Source of the DNA: Acidobacteriota bacterium
GTDB taxonomy: Bacteria > Acidobacteriota > Terriglobia > Bryobacterales > Bryobacteraceae
DNA length: 64,000 nt
NCBI GenBank assembly: GCA_025352795.1
Contig: JANXSF010000042.1
Coordinates: 1 to 64,000 of the forward strand
Direction of reading: 5' to 3'
The notes under the pieces are model-generated. The model made no database searches, was not told the origin of the DNA, and was given only the letters and a program-made list of their open reading frames with translations. Below are positions 54,532-63,252 of the stretch, in pieces; the first letter of the stretch is position 1; each line of letters starts with the position of its first letter. Position numbers and translations under genes: made by a program.

Positions 54532-55503
54532 ATGTTTACCAGAAGAGACTTTTCAAAAATAGCCTTAAGTGCAGTGCCAGCGGTTAACGCCATGGCTGCT
54601 GTCAACAGCAAGATTAACGGCGTGCGCGTGGGCGTGCAGTCCTACAGTTTCCGTCAGATGACTTTGGACGATGCCATTAAGGCCATGGTGGATTGCGATC
54701 TGCATGAATGCGAACTGTTCGCACAGCATGCCGAACGTGCCGCAGGTGCGCCTGGCGGTGGACCTGGCCCTGGTGGCCCCCGACCTCCACAACCTCCGGC
54801 TGGTGGACCTCCTGCCGCTGCTGGTGAGCAGAAAAAGAAAGGCGGCGGGTTCCGTCCGAATCCCGAAGCACGTGAGGCCATGCGCAAGTGGCGCTTGTCG
54901 GTATCGATGGATGCTTTCAAGGACATTCGCAAGAAGTTCGATGCGGCAGGCATTATGCTGCATGCTTTTAACTTGAGCTTCCGTGAAGATTTCAGCGATG
55001 AAGAAATTGACCGTGGTTTTGAAATGGCCAAAGCGTTGGGGGTGAAAGTGATCACCGCATCGTCAACAGTAAGTGCGGCGAAAAAGCTGGCACCGTTCGC
55101 CGATAAACACAAAATGATTGTGGCGATGCACAACCATTCCAACTTGAAGGATCCCAATGAATTCGCCAAACCGGAAGCTTTTGCGGCGGTCATGGCGATG
55201 TCAAAGAATTTTTACGTGAACCTGGACATTGGCCACTTCACTGCGGCTGGGTATGATCCGATTGCTTATCTGAAAGAGAATCATAAGCGGATCACCAATA
55301 TTCATATTAAGGATCGGAAGAAAGAAGACGGGCCGAATACGATTTGGGGTGAAGGCGATACCCAGATCAAGGGCGTGCTGCAGTTGTTGAAGAAGGAAAA
55401 ATATCCCATTCCGGCTGACATTGAATATGAATATCAGGGTGCCAGCGATTCTGTAACGGAAGTGAAAAAATGTTTGGCGTTTATGAAGACGGCGCTAGCC
55501 TAA
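54532..55503 (+). CDS. Sugar phosphate isomerase/epimerase family protein, Tat-exported, with Gly/Pro insert
   Basis: The 323-residue protein starts with a twin-arginine-type signal ([20 protein letters not shown]). It then has the AP-endonuclease-2/xylose isomerase-like TIM barrel with [58 protein letters not shown] and [12 protein letters not shown]. Metal ligands of this fold are present in HNH, DIGH and HIKD. Residues about 71-107 are a Gly/Pro/Ala-rich insert that interrupts the early barrel. The family acts on sugars; substrate unknown. Confidence 0.82.
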   Translation: MFTRRDFSKIALSAVPAVNAMAAVNSKINGVRVGVQSYSFRQMTLDDAIKAMVDCDLHECELFAQHAERAAGAPGGGPGPGGPRPPQPPAGGPPAAAGEQKKKGGGFRPNPEAREAMRKWRLSVSMDAFKDIRKKFDAAGIMLHAFNLSFREDFSDEEIDRGFEMAKALGVKVITASSTVSAAKKLAPFADKHKMIVAMHNHSNLKDPNEFAKPEAFAAVMAMSKNFYVNLDIGHFTAAGYDPIAYLKENHKRITNIHIKDRKKEDGPNTIWGEGDTQIKGVLQLLKKEKYPIPADIEYEYQGASDSVTEVKKCLAFMKTALA

Positions 55504-55504
55504 A

Positions 55505-55613
55505 CCGCAAGGGAGCAATGGTACGTTCGATACCGAGCCGTGACCGCGAGGGAGCGGTCTTTGCGGCTAAAGCCAACAACTAACCGACTCCCTCGCGGTC
55601 GCGGCTCGGTATC
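55505..55613. repeat. Inverted pair of REP-like units plus degenerate third
   Basis: A reversed unit (55532-55558) and a forward unit (55583-55610) of the family seen at 4021 and 38256 form an inverted repeat whose outer edges are GATACCGAGCC and GGCTCGGTATC, with about 24 bases between. A weaker third copy (CCGCAAGGGAGCAATGGT) lies at about 55505-55525. The element starts right after the isomerase stop. Confidence 0.85.
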
Positions 55614-55632
55614 AAAATCGCATGCCCCTTCG

Positions 55633-56163
55633 TCAACGATTGCGATTCACGTCGGGACGCGCGTCTTTAATGAACCCATTTTTATTGGGCATTTGGATCT
55701 TAGAAAGTTCCGCAGCGTTCAACTCTGCTGTCTCATCCCACAGTCCATTGAGATTCAAAATATATGCCACCACTGCGTAAACCTGGTCTGGAGCTAAGCT
55801 GCCAGGATCTTTGAAGGGCATTGCCCGATTTACGTAATCCCAAATTCCCGGAGCGTGCGGCCAATAACTGCCCACAGTGCGCAACTCTTTGGGCTTACCC
55901 AGCGACCCTATGCCACCGGCCAGCGCGGCATCATCGGCACCTTCCGCTTTTTGACCATGACAGCGGGAACAGCGGCGTTCAAAAACCAACTTCCCTTCAA
56001 TCGCCGTGCCCTTACCGGCAGGGAGACCTTTGCCTTCCGGCGTGATGAATTTGTCTTGTTGGGCAATTACTTTTTCGGCAGCCCGATGCCCAATTTCCAA
56101 CCGCCTCTGCGCCTGCATCAGCATCGGCAGAAGAATGAGAATGAGTAGGCTATGCTTCCACAT
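55633..56163 (-). CDS. c-type cytochrome, SoxD-like partner
   Basis: The 176-residue protein has a signal peptide ending MLMQAQ, a haem site CSRCH (65-69) and the later GSYWPHAPGIWDYVNRAMPF stretch, whose Met may be the axial ligand. The C-terminal QMPNKNGF resembles the end of the SoxD N-terminal haem domain. Classical SoxD has two haem domains and about 380 residues; this form carries one. Its start overlaps the SoxC-like stop by 14 bases, so the two are likely a complex. Confidence 0.85.
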   Translation of the reverse strand: MWKHSLLILILLPMLMQAQRRLEIGHRAAEKVIAQQDKFITPEGKGLPAGKGTAIEGKLVFERRCSRCHGQKAEGADDAALAGGIGSLGKPKELRTVGSYWPHAPGIWDYVNRAMPFKDPGSLAPDQVYAVVAYILNLNGLWDETAELNAAELSKIQMPNKNGFIKDARPDVNRNR

Positions 56164-57373
56164 GTGTCACGCTCCCTTCAGCCCCCACTTGCCACACTTT
56201 GATGCCATTGAAATGGTAGTGCGAGTTTGCACCCCTGACCGCAAGCAGCGAATCCCGACTCGGTTGGACATAACCGGTTTCGTCCACTGCCCGGGAGGCG
56301 ATTTGCGTCGCCAGGCCATCCCACATCCAATCGAAACGAAAGCGTGTAAACGCATTTGCCAAACGAGGTTCCTGTAACTTGGCCCGCTGCCAGGATTTAC
56401 CGCTGTCGGTGGTTATCTCCACCGCATCAATGCGACCCTTGCCCGTCCATGCCAAGCCGGTGATTTCCACATAGCCTCGTTTAAGGATGCGCTGACCGCC
56501 GGAAGGTGCCGTGATTACAGACTTGGCTTCCATATCGAACGTGTATTGCCGAGCCTTACCATTGGGCATCATATCGGTGTATTTCGATGTCTCCTCACGG
56601 CTGGCTAACGGTTCAGCAGTGACCTTGAGTTGACGAAGCCACTTCACACATACGTTGCCTTCCCAGCCTGGAACAATCAATCGCAGCGGGTAACCTTGCT
56701 CAGGTCGAAGCGCCTCGCCATTCTGTCCATAGGCCACCAGAATATCTTTCAAGGCCTTATCAATGGGGATGCTGCGGTGCATACGGCAGGCGTCGGCCCC
56801 TTCGGCAATCACCCATTTCCCTGCTGGTTTTAAACCCGCTTCCTGAAGCAGGCTGGACAGCTTCACGCCAGTCCATTCACTGCAACTAGCCAGACCGAAG
56901 CCCGTTTGCACATCAGCCGACACTTTCGCCGACCATTCGCGACCACTGTTTCCAGAACACTCCACAAAGTTGATTTGCGATGCCGATGGAAAGCTTCTCA
57001 AATCATTCAACGTGAAAGTCAACGGTTCAGCAACCAAGCCATGCAGCAGCAGTTCATAACCGGCTTCCTGCAACGTTGGGATTCCTGCATGGTGCCTCTC
57101 AAAATGCAATGCCGACGGGGTGATGATCCCCATGGTTTGGGCCAGCGGCGTTAGGCTGGAACTGGCTTCTAAATGTTTATTGGTTCCGGGAAGGCGGGTG
57201 ATTTTCTGATCGGGTGATCGCTCTCCATATTTACTGACCACTCGGCCCAGCAGGTTGACCACGTCTTCTTCCTGCCCTGGGGGCTGGTTTGTGTTTGGTG
57301 TGCAGCCAGTTAGCAACCCACCCACTGCGGCACTATACTTCAGCCAACGCCTGCGGCTAGAATCCGAACTCAT
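56150..57373 (-). CDS. SoxC-like molybdoenzyme (sulfane/sulfite dehydrogenase)
   Basis: SoxC binds molybdopterin and with SoxD oxidises sulfane sulfur or sulfite. From ATG 57373 the 407-residue product has a Tat motif (SSRRRWLK), a cysteine at 24 that fits a lipobox (LTGC), and the sulfite-oxidase-family fold. The Mo-ligand Cys139 lies in FVECSGNSGREW. Further landmarks are GWEGNVCVKWLRQLKV, DMEAKSVITAPSGGQ, TDSGKSWQRA and FRFDW. The SoxC-type lipobox and the missing soxXYZAB neighbours are unusual. Earlier starts at 57412 and 57427 are also possible. Confidence 0.87.
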   Translation of the reverse strand: MSSDSSRRRWLKYSAAVGGLLTGCTPNTNQPPGQEEDVVNLLGRVVSKYGERSPDQKITRLPGTNKHLEASSSLTPLAQTMGIITPSALHFERHHAGIPTLQEAGYELLLHGLVAEPLTFTLNDLRSFPSASQINFVECSGNSGREWSAKVSADVQTGFGLASCSEWTGVKLSSLLQEAGLKPAGKWVIAEGADACRMHRSIPIDKALKDILVAYGQNGEALRPEQGYPLRLIVPGWEGNVCVKWLRQLKVTAEPLASREETSKYTDMMPNGKARQYTFDMEAKSVITAPSGGQRILKRGYVEITGLAWTGKGRIDAVEITTDSGKSWQRAKLQEPRLANAFTRFRFDWMWDGLATQIASRAVDETGYVQPSRDSLLAVRGANSHYHFNGIKVWQVGAEGSVTHVEA

Positions 57374-57461
57374 TTGTTGAACACTCCGTTGTTGCTGACA
57401 AGTTTGATCCATAAGACTGTTGTCCATGAGACCATCTAATTTTATATTGAGGTTGGAACAA

Positions 57462-58175
57462 ATGTACAAACTTGTTTTTGCAGGATTGGTGGTTACCTCG
57501 CTTTGGGCCGAAGGTCCGGGCCGGATTGAGAGCGTTTATTCTTCGACGCCAATTGTGTTGAGTGCCGATCCCACCACTGCCCACTGGCGAACCATTGCCC
57601 CCACCATTTCCGATAAGGATCACTTTGGAAAGCCTATAGCAGGGCATAGAACAGAAATCCGGTCGCGATGGACGGATAAGAATCTGTACTTTCTATTCAC
57701 TTGCCCGTATGAACAACTGAACCTCAAAGACGACCCCAAGACGCAAGAGGAAACCAATAAGTTATGGCAGTGGGATGTTGCCGAAGTGTTCATTGGCAGC
57801 GATTTTGAACATATCTGGCAGTACAAGGAACTGCAAGTTTCACCACAAGGCGAATGGGTGGATTTGGATATCGACCGCAAAACCCCTTTGCCGGAAGGTG
57901 GCTGGAAGTGGAACTCCGGCTTTAAGGTGAAGGCGCGCTTGGATCGTGAAAAAAAGATTTGGTACGGGGAAATGGAAATTCCACTGGCCGCGATTCACGC
58001 GGGCCAAGTGCACGAAGGGAGTGAGATGCGCTTGAATGTCTTTCGAATTCAAGGTGCCAAAGAAAATAAGAAATACGTTGTATGGCAGCAGACCGGGGTG
58101 TTGAACAATCATGTGCCGGAAGCGTTTGGACGCATCTCATTGGTTAAGAGCAACTTGGTGAAGAGCAAACAGTGA
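57462..58175 (+). CDS. CBM9-like carbohydrate-binding secreted protein
   Basis: The 237-residue product from ATG 57462 has a signal peptide (MYKLVFAGLVVTSLWAEG) and a single beta-sandwich domain of the carbohydrate-binding family 9 type. Landmarks are TEIRSRWTDKNLYFLFTCP, LWQWDVAEVFIGSDF, WKWNSGFKVKA, WYGEMEIPLAA and LNVFRIQGAK. Such lone domains are common in Solibacteres and may bind sugars or haem. A GAGG site lies upstream of the ATG. The stop overlaps the next gene start by four bases. Confidence 0.78.
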   Translation: MYKLVFAGLVVTSLWAEGPGRIESVYSSTPIVLSADPTTAHWRTIAPTISDKDHFGKPIAGHRTEIRSRWTDKNLYFLFTCPYEQLNLKDDPKTQEETNKLWQWDVAEVFIGSDFEHIWQYKELQVSPQGEWVDLDIDRKTPLPEGGWKWNSGFKVKARLDREKKIWYGEMEIPLAAIHAGQVHEGSEMRLNVFRIQGAKENKKYVVWQQTGVLNNHVPEAFGRISLVKSNLVKSKQ

Positions 58176-59539
58176 GCACGGGTAAAATTCTTCGAATTTC
58201 TCAAGTAGGATTGCGCGGCGTGGTAGGCCGTGGATTGAGTGCCAGCCATGTGATGGATTTCGCATCGGCCTTTGGCACATTCCTTGAGCCTGGAAGACCT
58301 GTGGTTGTGGGTCGCGATCCACGGGCCAGCGGCTGCATGATTCGTGAAGGAGTGGTGGGTGCGCTGATGGCCTGTGGACACGACGTGGTGGATTTGGGTG
58401 TGGTGTCATCGCCAGTGATTCAACATGCCATTGTCCGAATGGATGGGGCTGGTGGCATTTCCATATCGGCCAGCCATAACGCTGCGGAATGGAATGCACT
58501 ACGTTTTTTTGGCCCCAGAGGCGTGTACCTTTCGTCAGCTGAATCCAGTGAACTGCTGGATATTTATCATTTGAAAAAATTCCGATATCAGAATTGGGAT
58601 CAGCTAGGGTCGCTACGTGAGGATGCATCGGCACTGGATGCCTACCTGGATGATTTGGCTCGTGTTTATGAGCTGGATAAGTTACGGCGCTTCAAGGTGG
58701 TTGTGGATTGCTGCAACGGGACGTCTTCGTTAATCTTGCGCAGAATGAATGAACGGTTCGGCTTTCAATTGATTCTGATCAATGAAAAGCTGGGTTCCGC
58801 AACGTTTGCCCATGAACCAAATACTTCATCCGCAACGGTTGCGCTGCAACTTGCACCGCTGGTAAAGCCGTTGGGTGCCGATGCCGGATTCCTCTTCGAC
58901 GCCGATTCTGATCGAATTGCATTTGCCACTGAGGAAGGCGTGCCCGTATCGGAAGAAGTTGTGTTGCCCTTGCTGGCCGATTATTTACTGCCGAAAGCAG
59001 CGGGGAAATTGGTGATCACCAATCTTTCATCCACCATGTTGCTGGAAGAAATTGCGGCCCGTCATAGTGGAAAGGTGATTCGCGTCCCAGTTGGTCGGCA
59101 AGCGGCAATTGATGCCTTATCGGGATACCGTCCGGAACAAATCGCGTTGGCTGGAGAAGGAACAGGCGCAGTGATGATGCCGCAGTTCCGCTTTGTATAC
59201 GACGGCATTGCTTCCATGCTGGCCATTCTTTCCATGATGGAAGAACGCCGCCAAACCTTGTCGCGAATTCTGGCCAGCTATCCACCGTATTCAATTTTGA
59301 AAGGGGAACTGCCCATTTCCAGTTCGCGCATTCCGGCATTGATGATGGACCTTCGTAACCGCTACGCCAGTGGCACTGTGGATTCAACCGATGGGCTGCG
59401 CGTATCGTGGCCAGACCACTGGTTTCATGTGCGTGTAAGCCAGACCGAACCCATTATCCGCGTGATTGTGGAACAACGTGGCGATGCCCCGGTGGAGCTG
59501 TTTGAAAGCCTGATGGACCAGGTAAGGAGCCTTCGCTAA
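58172..59539 (+). CDS. Phosphohexomutase, GlmM-like, with altered metal loop
   Basis: The 455-residue protein has the alpha-D-phosphohexomutase layout: phosphoserine loop SASHN (99-103), metal loop at 243-248, and a C-terminal SQTEP phosphate-binding motif. The metal loop reads DADSDR, where most members have DPDGDR, and the sugar-binding loop reads GEGTGAVMMPQ. These changes may alter or slow activity. Likely activity is interconversion of glucosamine-1-/6-phosphate or another hexose phosphate. The start is GTG at 58172, overlapping the CBM9 stop by four bases. A second mutase follows immediately. Confidence 0.8.
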   Translation: MSTGKILRISQVGLRGVVGRGLSASHVMDFASAFGTFLEPGRPVVVGRDPRASGCMIREGVVGALMACGHDVVDLGVVSSPVIQHAIVRMDGAGGISISASHNAAEWNALRFFGPRGVYLSSAESSELLDIYHLKKFRYQNWDQLGSLREDASALDAYLDDLARVYELDKLRRFKVVVDCCNGTSSLILRRMNERFGFQLILINEKLGSATFAHEPNTSSATVALQLAPLVKPLGADAGFLFDADSDRIAFATEEGVPVSEEVVLPLLADYLLPKAAGKLVITNLSSTMLLEEIAARHSGKVIRVPVGRQAAIDALSGYRPEQIALAGEGTGAVMMPQFRFVYDGIASMLAILSMMEERRQTLSRILASYPPYSILKGELPISSSRIPALMMDLRNRYASGTVDSTDGLRVSWPDHWFHVRVSQTEPIIRVIVEQRGDAPVELFESLMDQVRSLR

Positions 59540-60895
59540 ATGGCCCGTGAACATCTATTGAAAATCGGCGTTTCCGGCGTGCGTGGAGTTGTTGGAGATT
59601 TTCTGACGCCGGGCCTGGCACTGTCTTTCGCACAAGCGTTTGGAACCTATGTGGGCCGCGGCAGGGTAGTGGTGGGTCGTGATACGCGGACCAGTGGACC
59701 TATGCTGCAACATGCTGTTGCATCGGGACTGCTGGCAGCTGGTTGCGAGGTGATTAATGTTGGTGTGATGCCTACCCCCACCATTCAACTTTATATCGCC
59801 CATACAGGGGCCAAAGGCGGCATATGCTTAACGGCTTCGCACAACCCGCCGGAATACAATGCGCTGAAGCTTTTCAATAAGGACGGATTCTTTTTCAATC
59901 AATACGAACGTACGGAATTAATTGATCTCTATCACCAAAGCAGTTTTGATGAAGCGATGAATCATGAAATTCGTGAAGTGCGCAAGCAAGGTGCCACGGC
60001 CCAGAAAATTCATGCCCAGCGTGTGCTTTCGTTTGTAGATGTGGATTTGATTCGTTCCAAAAAGTTTCGTGTAGCGCTTGATTCTGTGAACGGTGCAGGG
60101 TCGGTGATGTCGCCAGAATTTCTTACCGCGCAATTGGGTTGCGAACTGCATGCCATTGCCATTGATCCCACCAAAGTATTTCCACGCATCGCCGAACCCC
60201 GTCCCGATACGTTGGGCGATCTTTCAGAACTGGTGAGGAGCACCGGCGCGGCCATTGGGTTCGCCCAGGATCCGGATGGGGATCGGCTGGCCGTGGTGGA
60301 TGAACGTGGTGAGGTGCTGGATAACGATGATGTGCTGGGGCTAGTCGTCAAGCACGTGCTGCCGCGTTTTCCAGGGGACGTTGTGGTGAACCTGACCACA
60401 TCTTCGGTGATGGAAGATCTGGCTGCCGCCAATGGTCGCAAAGTTTTCAGAACCGCAGTAGGCGAGGCCAATGTGGTGGACATGATGTTGGCCGTGAAGT
60501 CTGCCATTGGCGGGGAGGGGTCGAATGGGGGGGTGATTTTTCCCGGGGTTCACTATTGCCGTGATAGCTACACGGGCATGGCTTTTCTTTTGGAATTGAT
60601 GGCACAAACTGGAAAATCAGTTACTGAACTGGTGGCCCAATTGCCGCGTTACTATCGCAAACTGGGTAGAGTCACTTTCGAGCATGGACGATTGGGAACA
60701 TTGATGCAGGCGCTGGAAGAACAATTCCCTGGAGTAGTTGCAGACCGTACCGATGGGTTGAAACTGATTTGGCCCGATGCCTGGATTCACGTTCGCGCAT
60801 CGAATACGGAACCCCTGTTGCGCTTAGCGGCGGAGGCGAAAAGTGCCCAGCGCATGGAAGATTTATATGCTCAAGTAACGCAGCTTTTAACGTAG
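59540..60895 (+). CDS. Phosphohexomutase GlmM-like, canonical active site
   Basis: The 451-residue protein has all the family motifs in their standard form: TASHNP with the phosphoserine at residue 100, metal loop DPDGDR (244-249), sugar-specific GGEGSNGGVIFPG and a SNTEPLLRL phosphate site. The GGEGSNGG form resembles the archaeal-type GlmM/PMM branch. It probably makes glucosamine-1-phosphate or an equivalent hexose-1-phosphate. The ATG at 59540 directly follows the upstream stop. It converges on rmuC with a gap of four bases. Confidence 0.88.
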   Translation: MAREHLLKIGVSGVRGVVGDFLTPGLALSFAQAFGTYVGRGRVVVGRDTRTSGPMLQHAVASGLLAAGCEVINVGVMPTPTIQLYIAHTGAKGGICLTASHNPPEYNALKLFNKDGFFFNQYERTELIDLYHQSSFDEAMNHEIREVRKQGATAQKIHAQRVLSFVDVDLIRSKKFRVALDSVNGAGSVMSPEFLTAQLGCELHAIAIDPTKVFPRIAEPRPDTLGDLSELVRSTGAAIGFAQDPDGDRLAVVDERGEVLDNDDVLGLVVKHVLPRFPGDVVVNLTTSSVMEDLAAANGRKVFRTAVGEANVVDMMLAVKSAIGGEGSNGGVIFPGVHYCRDSYTGMAFLLELMAQTGKSVTELVAQLPRYYRKLGRVTFEHGRLGTLMQALEEQFPGVVADRTDGLKLIWPDAWIHVRASNTEPLLRLAAEAKSAQRMEDLYAQVTQLLT

Positions 60896-60899
60896 CCGC

Positions 60900-62447
60900 T
60901 TATTGTTTGAAGTTCAACGTTACTTGATCTACCGGTTCAAGCAGGCGTGGCTTCAATTCAGGCACCTGGAAAAGTCGCAAGGCAGTTTCCACTGGTTGTG
61001 GAGATGAGATTTCACCGGTACCTGCACCCAGTTCATTGAGCTTACGCGCGGAAACCAGCACTCGCGATTCCAACGTTCCTACGGCCTTATTAAAGGCTTG
61101 ATTGGTACGATCCAAATGCTTGTGAATATCGTCAAAGTGCTCTGCCAGCGTGCGAATACGATTATACAGAGACTTGCCTAAATCGCGAATTTCTGCGGCG
61201 TTCACGGAAAGCTTTTCCTGCTTCCATCCATATGCCACAGCCTTTAACAGCGCGATCAAGGTGGTAGGGGTGGCCAGAATAACCCGCCGCTCCACCCCGA
61301 ATTCAATCAACGACGGATCTTGTTCCAGCGCCGCTGAAAAGAAAATCTCTCCAGGCAGAAAAGCCACCACAAACTCTGGCGATTGGTCGAACTGGTCCCA
61401 ATAATTCTTTGAGGCTAGGCGTGTGAGATGGGTGCGAATCTGTTGGGCATGGGCCTTAATACGGTCGGCACGAATTTCTGGGGTAGGGGCGTCAATCGCT
61501 TCCAGGTATGCCGATAACGATACTTTTGAATCCACCACCACCATGCGTTCATTGGGCAACTTAATGCTCATATCGGGCCGCAAACGTCCCTGTTCCGTGG
61601 TTACGCTTTCCTGCTGCAAAAAGTCGCAGTGTTCCAGCATGCCAGCCATTTCCACTACGCGCCGCAACTGGATTTCACCCCAGCGTCCACGGGTTGCCGG
61701 TGCGCGCAAAGCGTTTACCAAGTTGGCAGTCTCTGCCTGCAACTTCACTTGTGCGGTGGCCATTGCCTGCACTTGTTGCGACAATCCGGCATAGGCCCCA
61801 ACGCGAACCTTTTCCAGGTCCAAAATGCGCGTATCCACCTTTTCCAGCGATTCCCGGATGGGCCGCATGACTTCCACAATTGCGTTCTGACGAATCTCTA
61901 AGTCTCCCTTAGCCGATTCTTGAAAGCGCGACAGAGTCTGATGAGCCAGATCCAAAAATGTTTGGTTGTTGTTGGTTAAAGCATCCGCCGCCAGCGCCTG
62001 AAAGTTCGCCATCAATTTTTTGTGAGAATCTTCTAGCGCCTGCACTTTTTCTGATGAATTTGTATTCGCTGCATCCATCCGTGCAGCAAGGTCTGCTGCT
62101 GTGGATCGCAAGGACGAGTTGGCTTCGCTCAACTGCTGGGCGTTCATTTTCTCCGCACTAAGTTGCGTATCGAGTGTAGTGACTTGTGCATCCCAGGCCG
62201 TGTTCGCTGAATCCAGCCGAGCGGCAAGGTCTGCCGTTGTCGATCGTAGGGACGAGTTCGCTTCATTCAACTGCTGGGCGTTGATTTTCTCCGCAAGAAG
62301 TTGCGTATCGAGGGTAGCGATTTGTAAATCCCTGGCCCGCAACCGCTCACACAGCTGAGCCATGGCTGCAGTGGCCCGCAGGCGCATTACAAGATAGACA
62401 ACGACGGATCCGAACAATAGACTAGCGAACGCCAGAATGAATTCCAT
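60900..62447 (-). CDS. rmuC: DNA recombination protein RmuC
   Basis: RmuC is a nuclease-like protein that limits inversions at short repeats. The 515-residue protein has an N-terminal membrane anchor (about residues 5-22), a long coiled coil to about 200 and the C-terminal RmuC domain with [38 protein letters not shown] and a mid [18 protein letters not shown]. The coiled coil contains a tandem duplication of 46 residues (see separate entry), which explains the greater length. Active-site residues are in the family pattern. Confidence 0.92.
   Translation of the reverse strand: MEFILAFASLLFGSVVVYLVMRLRATAAMAQLCERLRARDLQIATLDTQLLAEKINAQQLNEANSSLRSTTADLAARLDSANTAWDAQVTTLDTQLSAEKMNAQQLSEANSSLRSTAADLAARMDAANTNSSEKVQALEDSHKKLMANFQALAADALTNNNQTFLDLAHQTLSRFQESAKGDLEIRQNAIVEVMRPIRESLEKVDTRILDLEKVRVGAYAGLSQQVQAMATAQVKLQAETANLVNALRAPATRGRWGEIQLRRVVEMAGMLEHCDFLQQESVTTEQGRLRPDMSIKLPNERMVVVDSKVSLSAYLEAIDAPTPEIRADRIKAHAQQIRTHLTRLASKNYWDQFDQSPEFVVAFLPGEIFFSAALEQDPSLIEFGVERRVILATPTTLIALLKAVAYGWKQEKLSVNAAEIRDLGKSLYNRIRTLAEHFDDIHKHLDRTNQAFNKAVGTLESRVLVSARKLNELGAGTGEISSPQPVETALRLFQVPELKPRLLEPVDQVTLNFKQ
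62058..62315. repeat. Tandem 138-bp duplication inside rmuC coiled coil
   Basis: Codons for residues 45-90 and 91-130 encode nearly identical blocks, sharing [29 protein letters not shown] and ANT at the same spacing. The period is 46 codons (138 bases), and the second copy is a few residues shorter. The heptad phase continues, so the change lengthens the coiled coil by about 7 nm without breaking it. Confidence 0.85.
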
Positions 62448-62457
62448 AAAACAAAAA

Positions 62458-63252
62458 TTAATCCTTCTGTTTTATTGTAGCCTGATGATTCACTGGTCCC
62501 GACCCATGCCCCAGGCCAGGATGGGTGCGGATGGCTTCGGCAATAAACAACTTGGCCGCACGCACAGCATGTTCCAATTCCTGCCCACCGGAAAGGCCTG
62601 CCGTAATCGCTGCGGAATACGTGCAGCCAGTGCCGTGCGTGTGATTCGTATCGGTACGTTCCGCTTCCAAGATCAGAAAGCCTTTGGAACTCAGCAGCAC
62701 ATCGGTCGCGCTGCCAACCAGGTGACCACCCTTCACCAGCACCGCTTTGCAACCGAACGATAAAATTCGTTCCGCCGCACGTTTCATGGAATCAATGGAA
62801 TCCACTGTAAATCCTGCCAATAAGGAAGCCTCGTGCAGGTTCGGTGTAACTAATGCGGCGCAGGGTAAAAGTTGCTGCACCAGCACTTCTCGCGCGTCTT
62901 CGGCGATTAAGGAGGCCCCGTGCTTGGAAATCATCACCGGGTCCACAATCAATGGGATCAACGGATGCCTACTCCAAACCCGTGCCACCGTTTCGATGAT
63001 GGCGGCATTGCCTAATGCTCCGGTTTTGGCTGCTTGGGCAGGCATATCTTCCAACACCGCTTCCAATTGCTCCCGCACCAATGCCGGATCAAGACAATCC
63101 ACCCGGCTCACTTTGACCGTATTTTGAACCGTCAGCAGGGTGATTACTGCCTGTCCATAGACTCCAAATTGGTGAAACGTTTTCAGGTCGGCCTGAATTC
63201 CCGCACCACCGCTGGGATCTGAGCCAGCAATACTCAGTGCGACGGGAATCAT
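62458..63252 (-). CDS. thiD: Hydroxymethylpyrimidine/phosphomethylpyrimidine kinase
   Basis: ThiD phosphorylates HMP and HMP-phosphate in thiamine synthesis. The 264-residue product has the ribokinase-family signatures: [48 protein letters not shown] and the catalytic [10 protein letters not shown] with its Asp/Thr region. The start ATG overlaps the preceding gene by four bases, and no TPP riboswitch is visible here because the upstream sequence is coding. No other thi gene is present in the window. Confidence 0.95.
   Translation of the reverse strand: MIPVALSIAGSDPSGGAGIQADLKTFHQFGVYGQAVITLLTVQNTVKVSRVDCLDPALVREQLEAVLEDMPAQAAKTGALGNAAIIETVARVWSRHPLIPLIVDPVMISKHGASLIAEDAREVLVQQLLPCAALVTPNLHEASLLAGFTVDSIDSMKRAAERILSFGCKAVLVKGGHLVGSATDVLLSSKGFLILEAERTDTNHTHGTGCTYSAAITAGLSGGQELEHAVRAAKLFIAEAIRTHPGLGHGSGPVNHQATIKQKD

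Noticed and set aside
62178-62447. TPP riboswitch upstream of thiD or rmuC
   Set aside because: thiD is preceded by coding sequence with a four-base overlap, and no TPP aptamer pattern is visible in front of rmuC.
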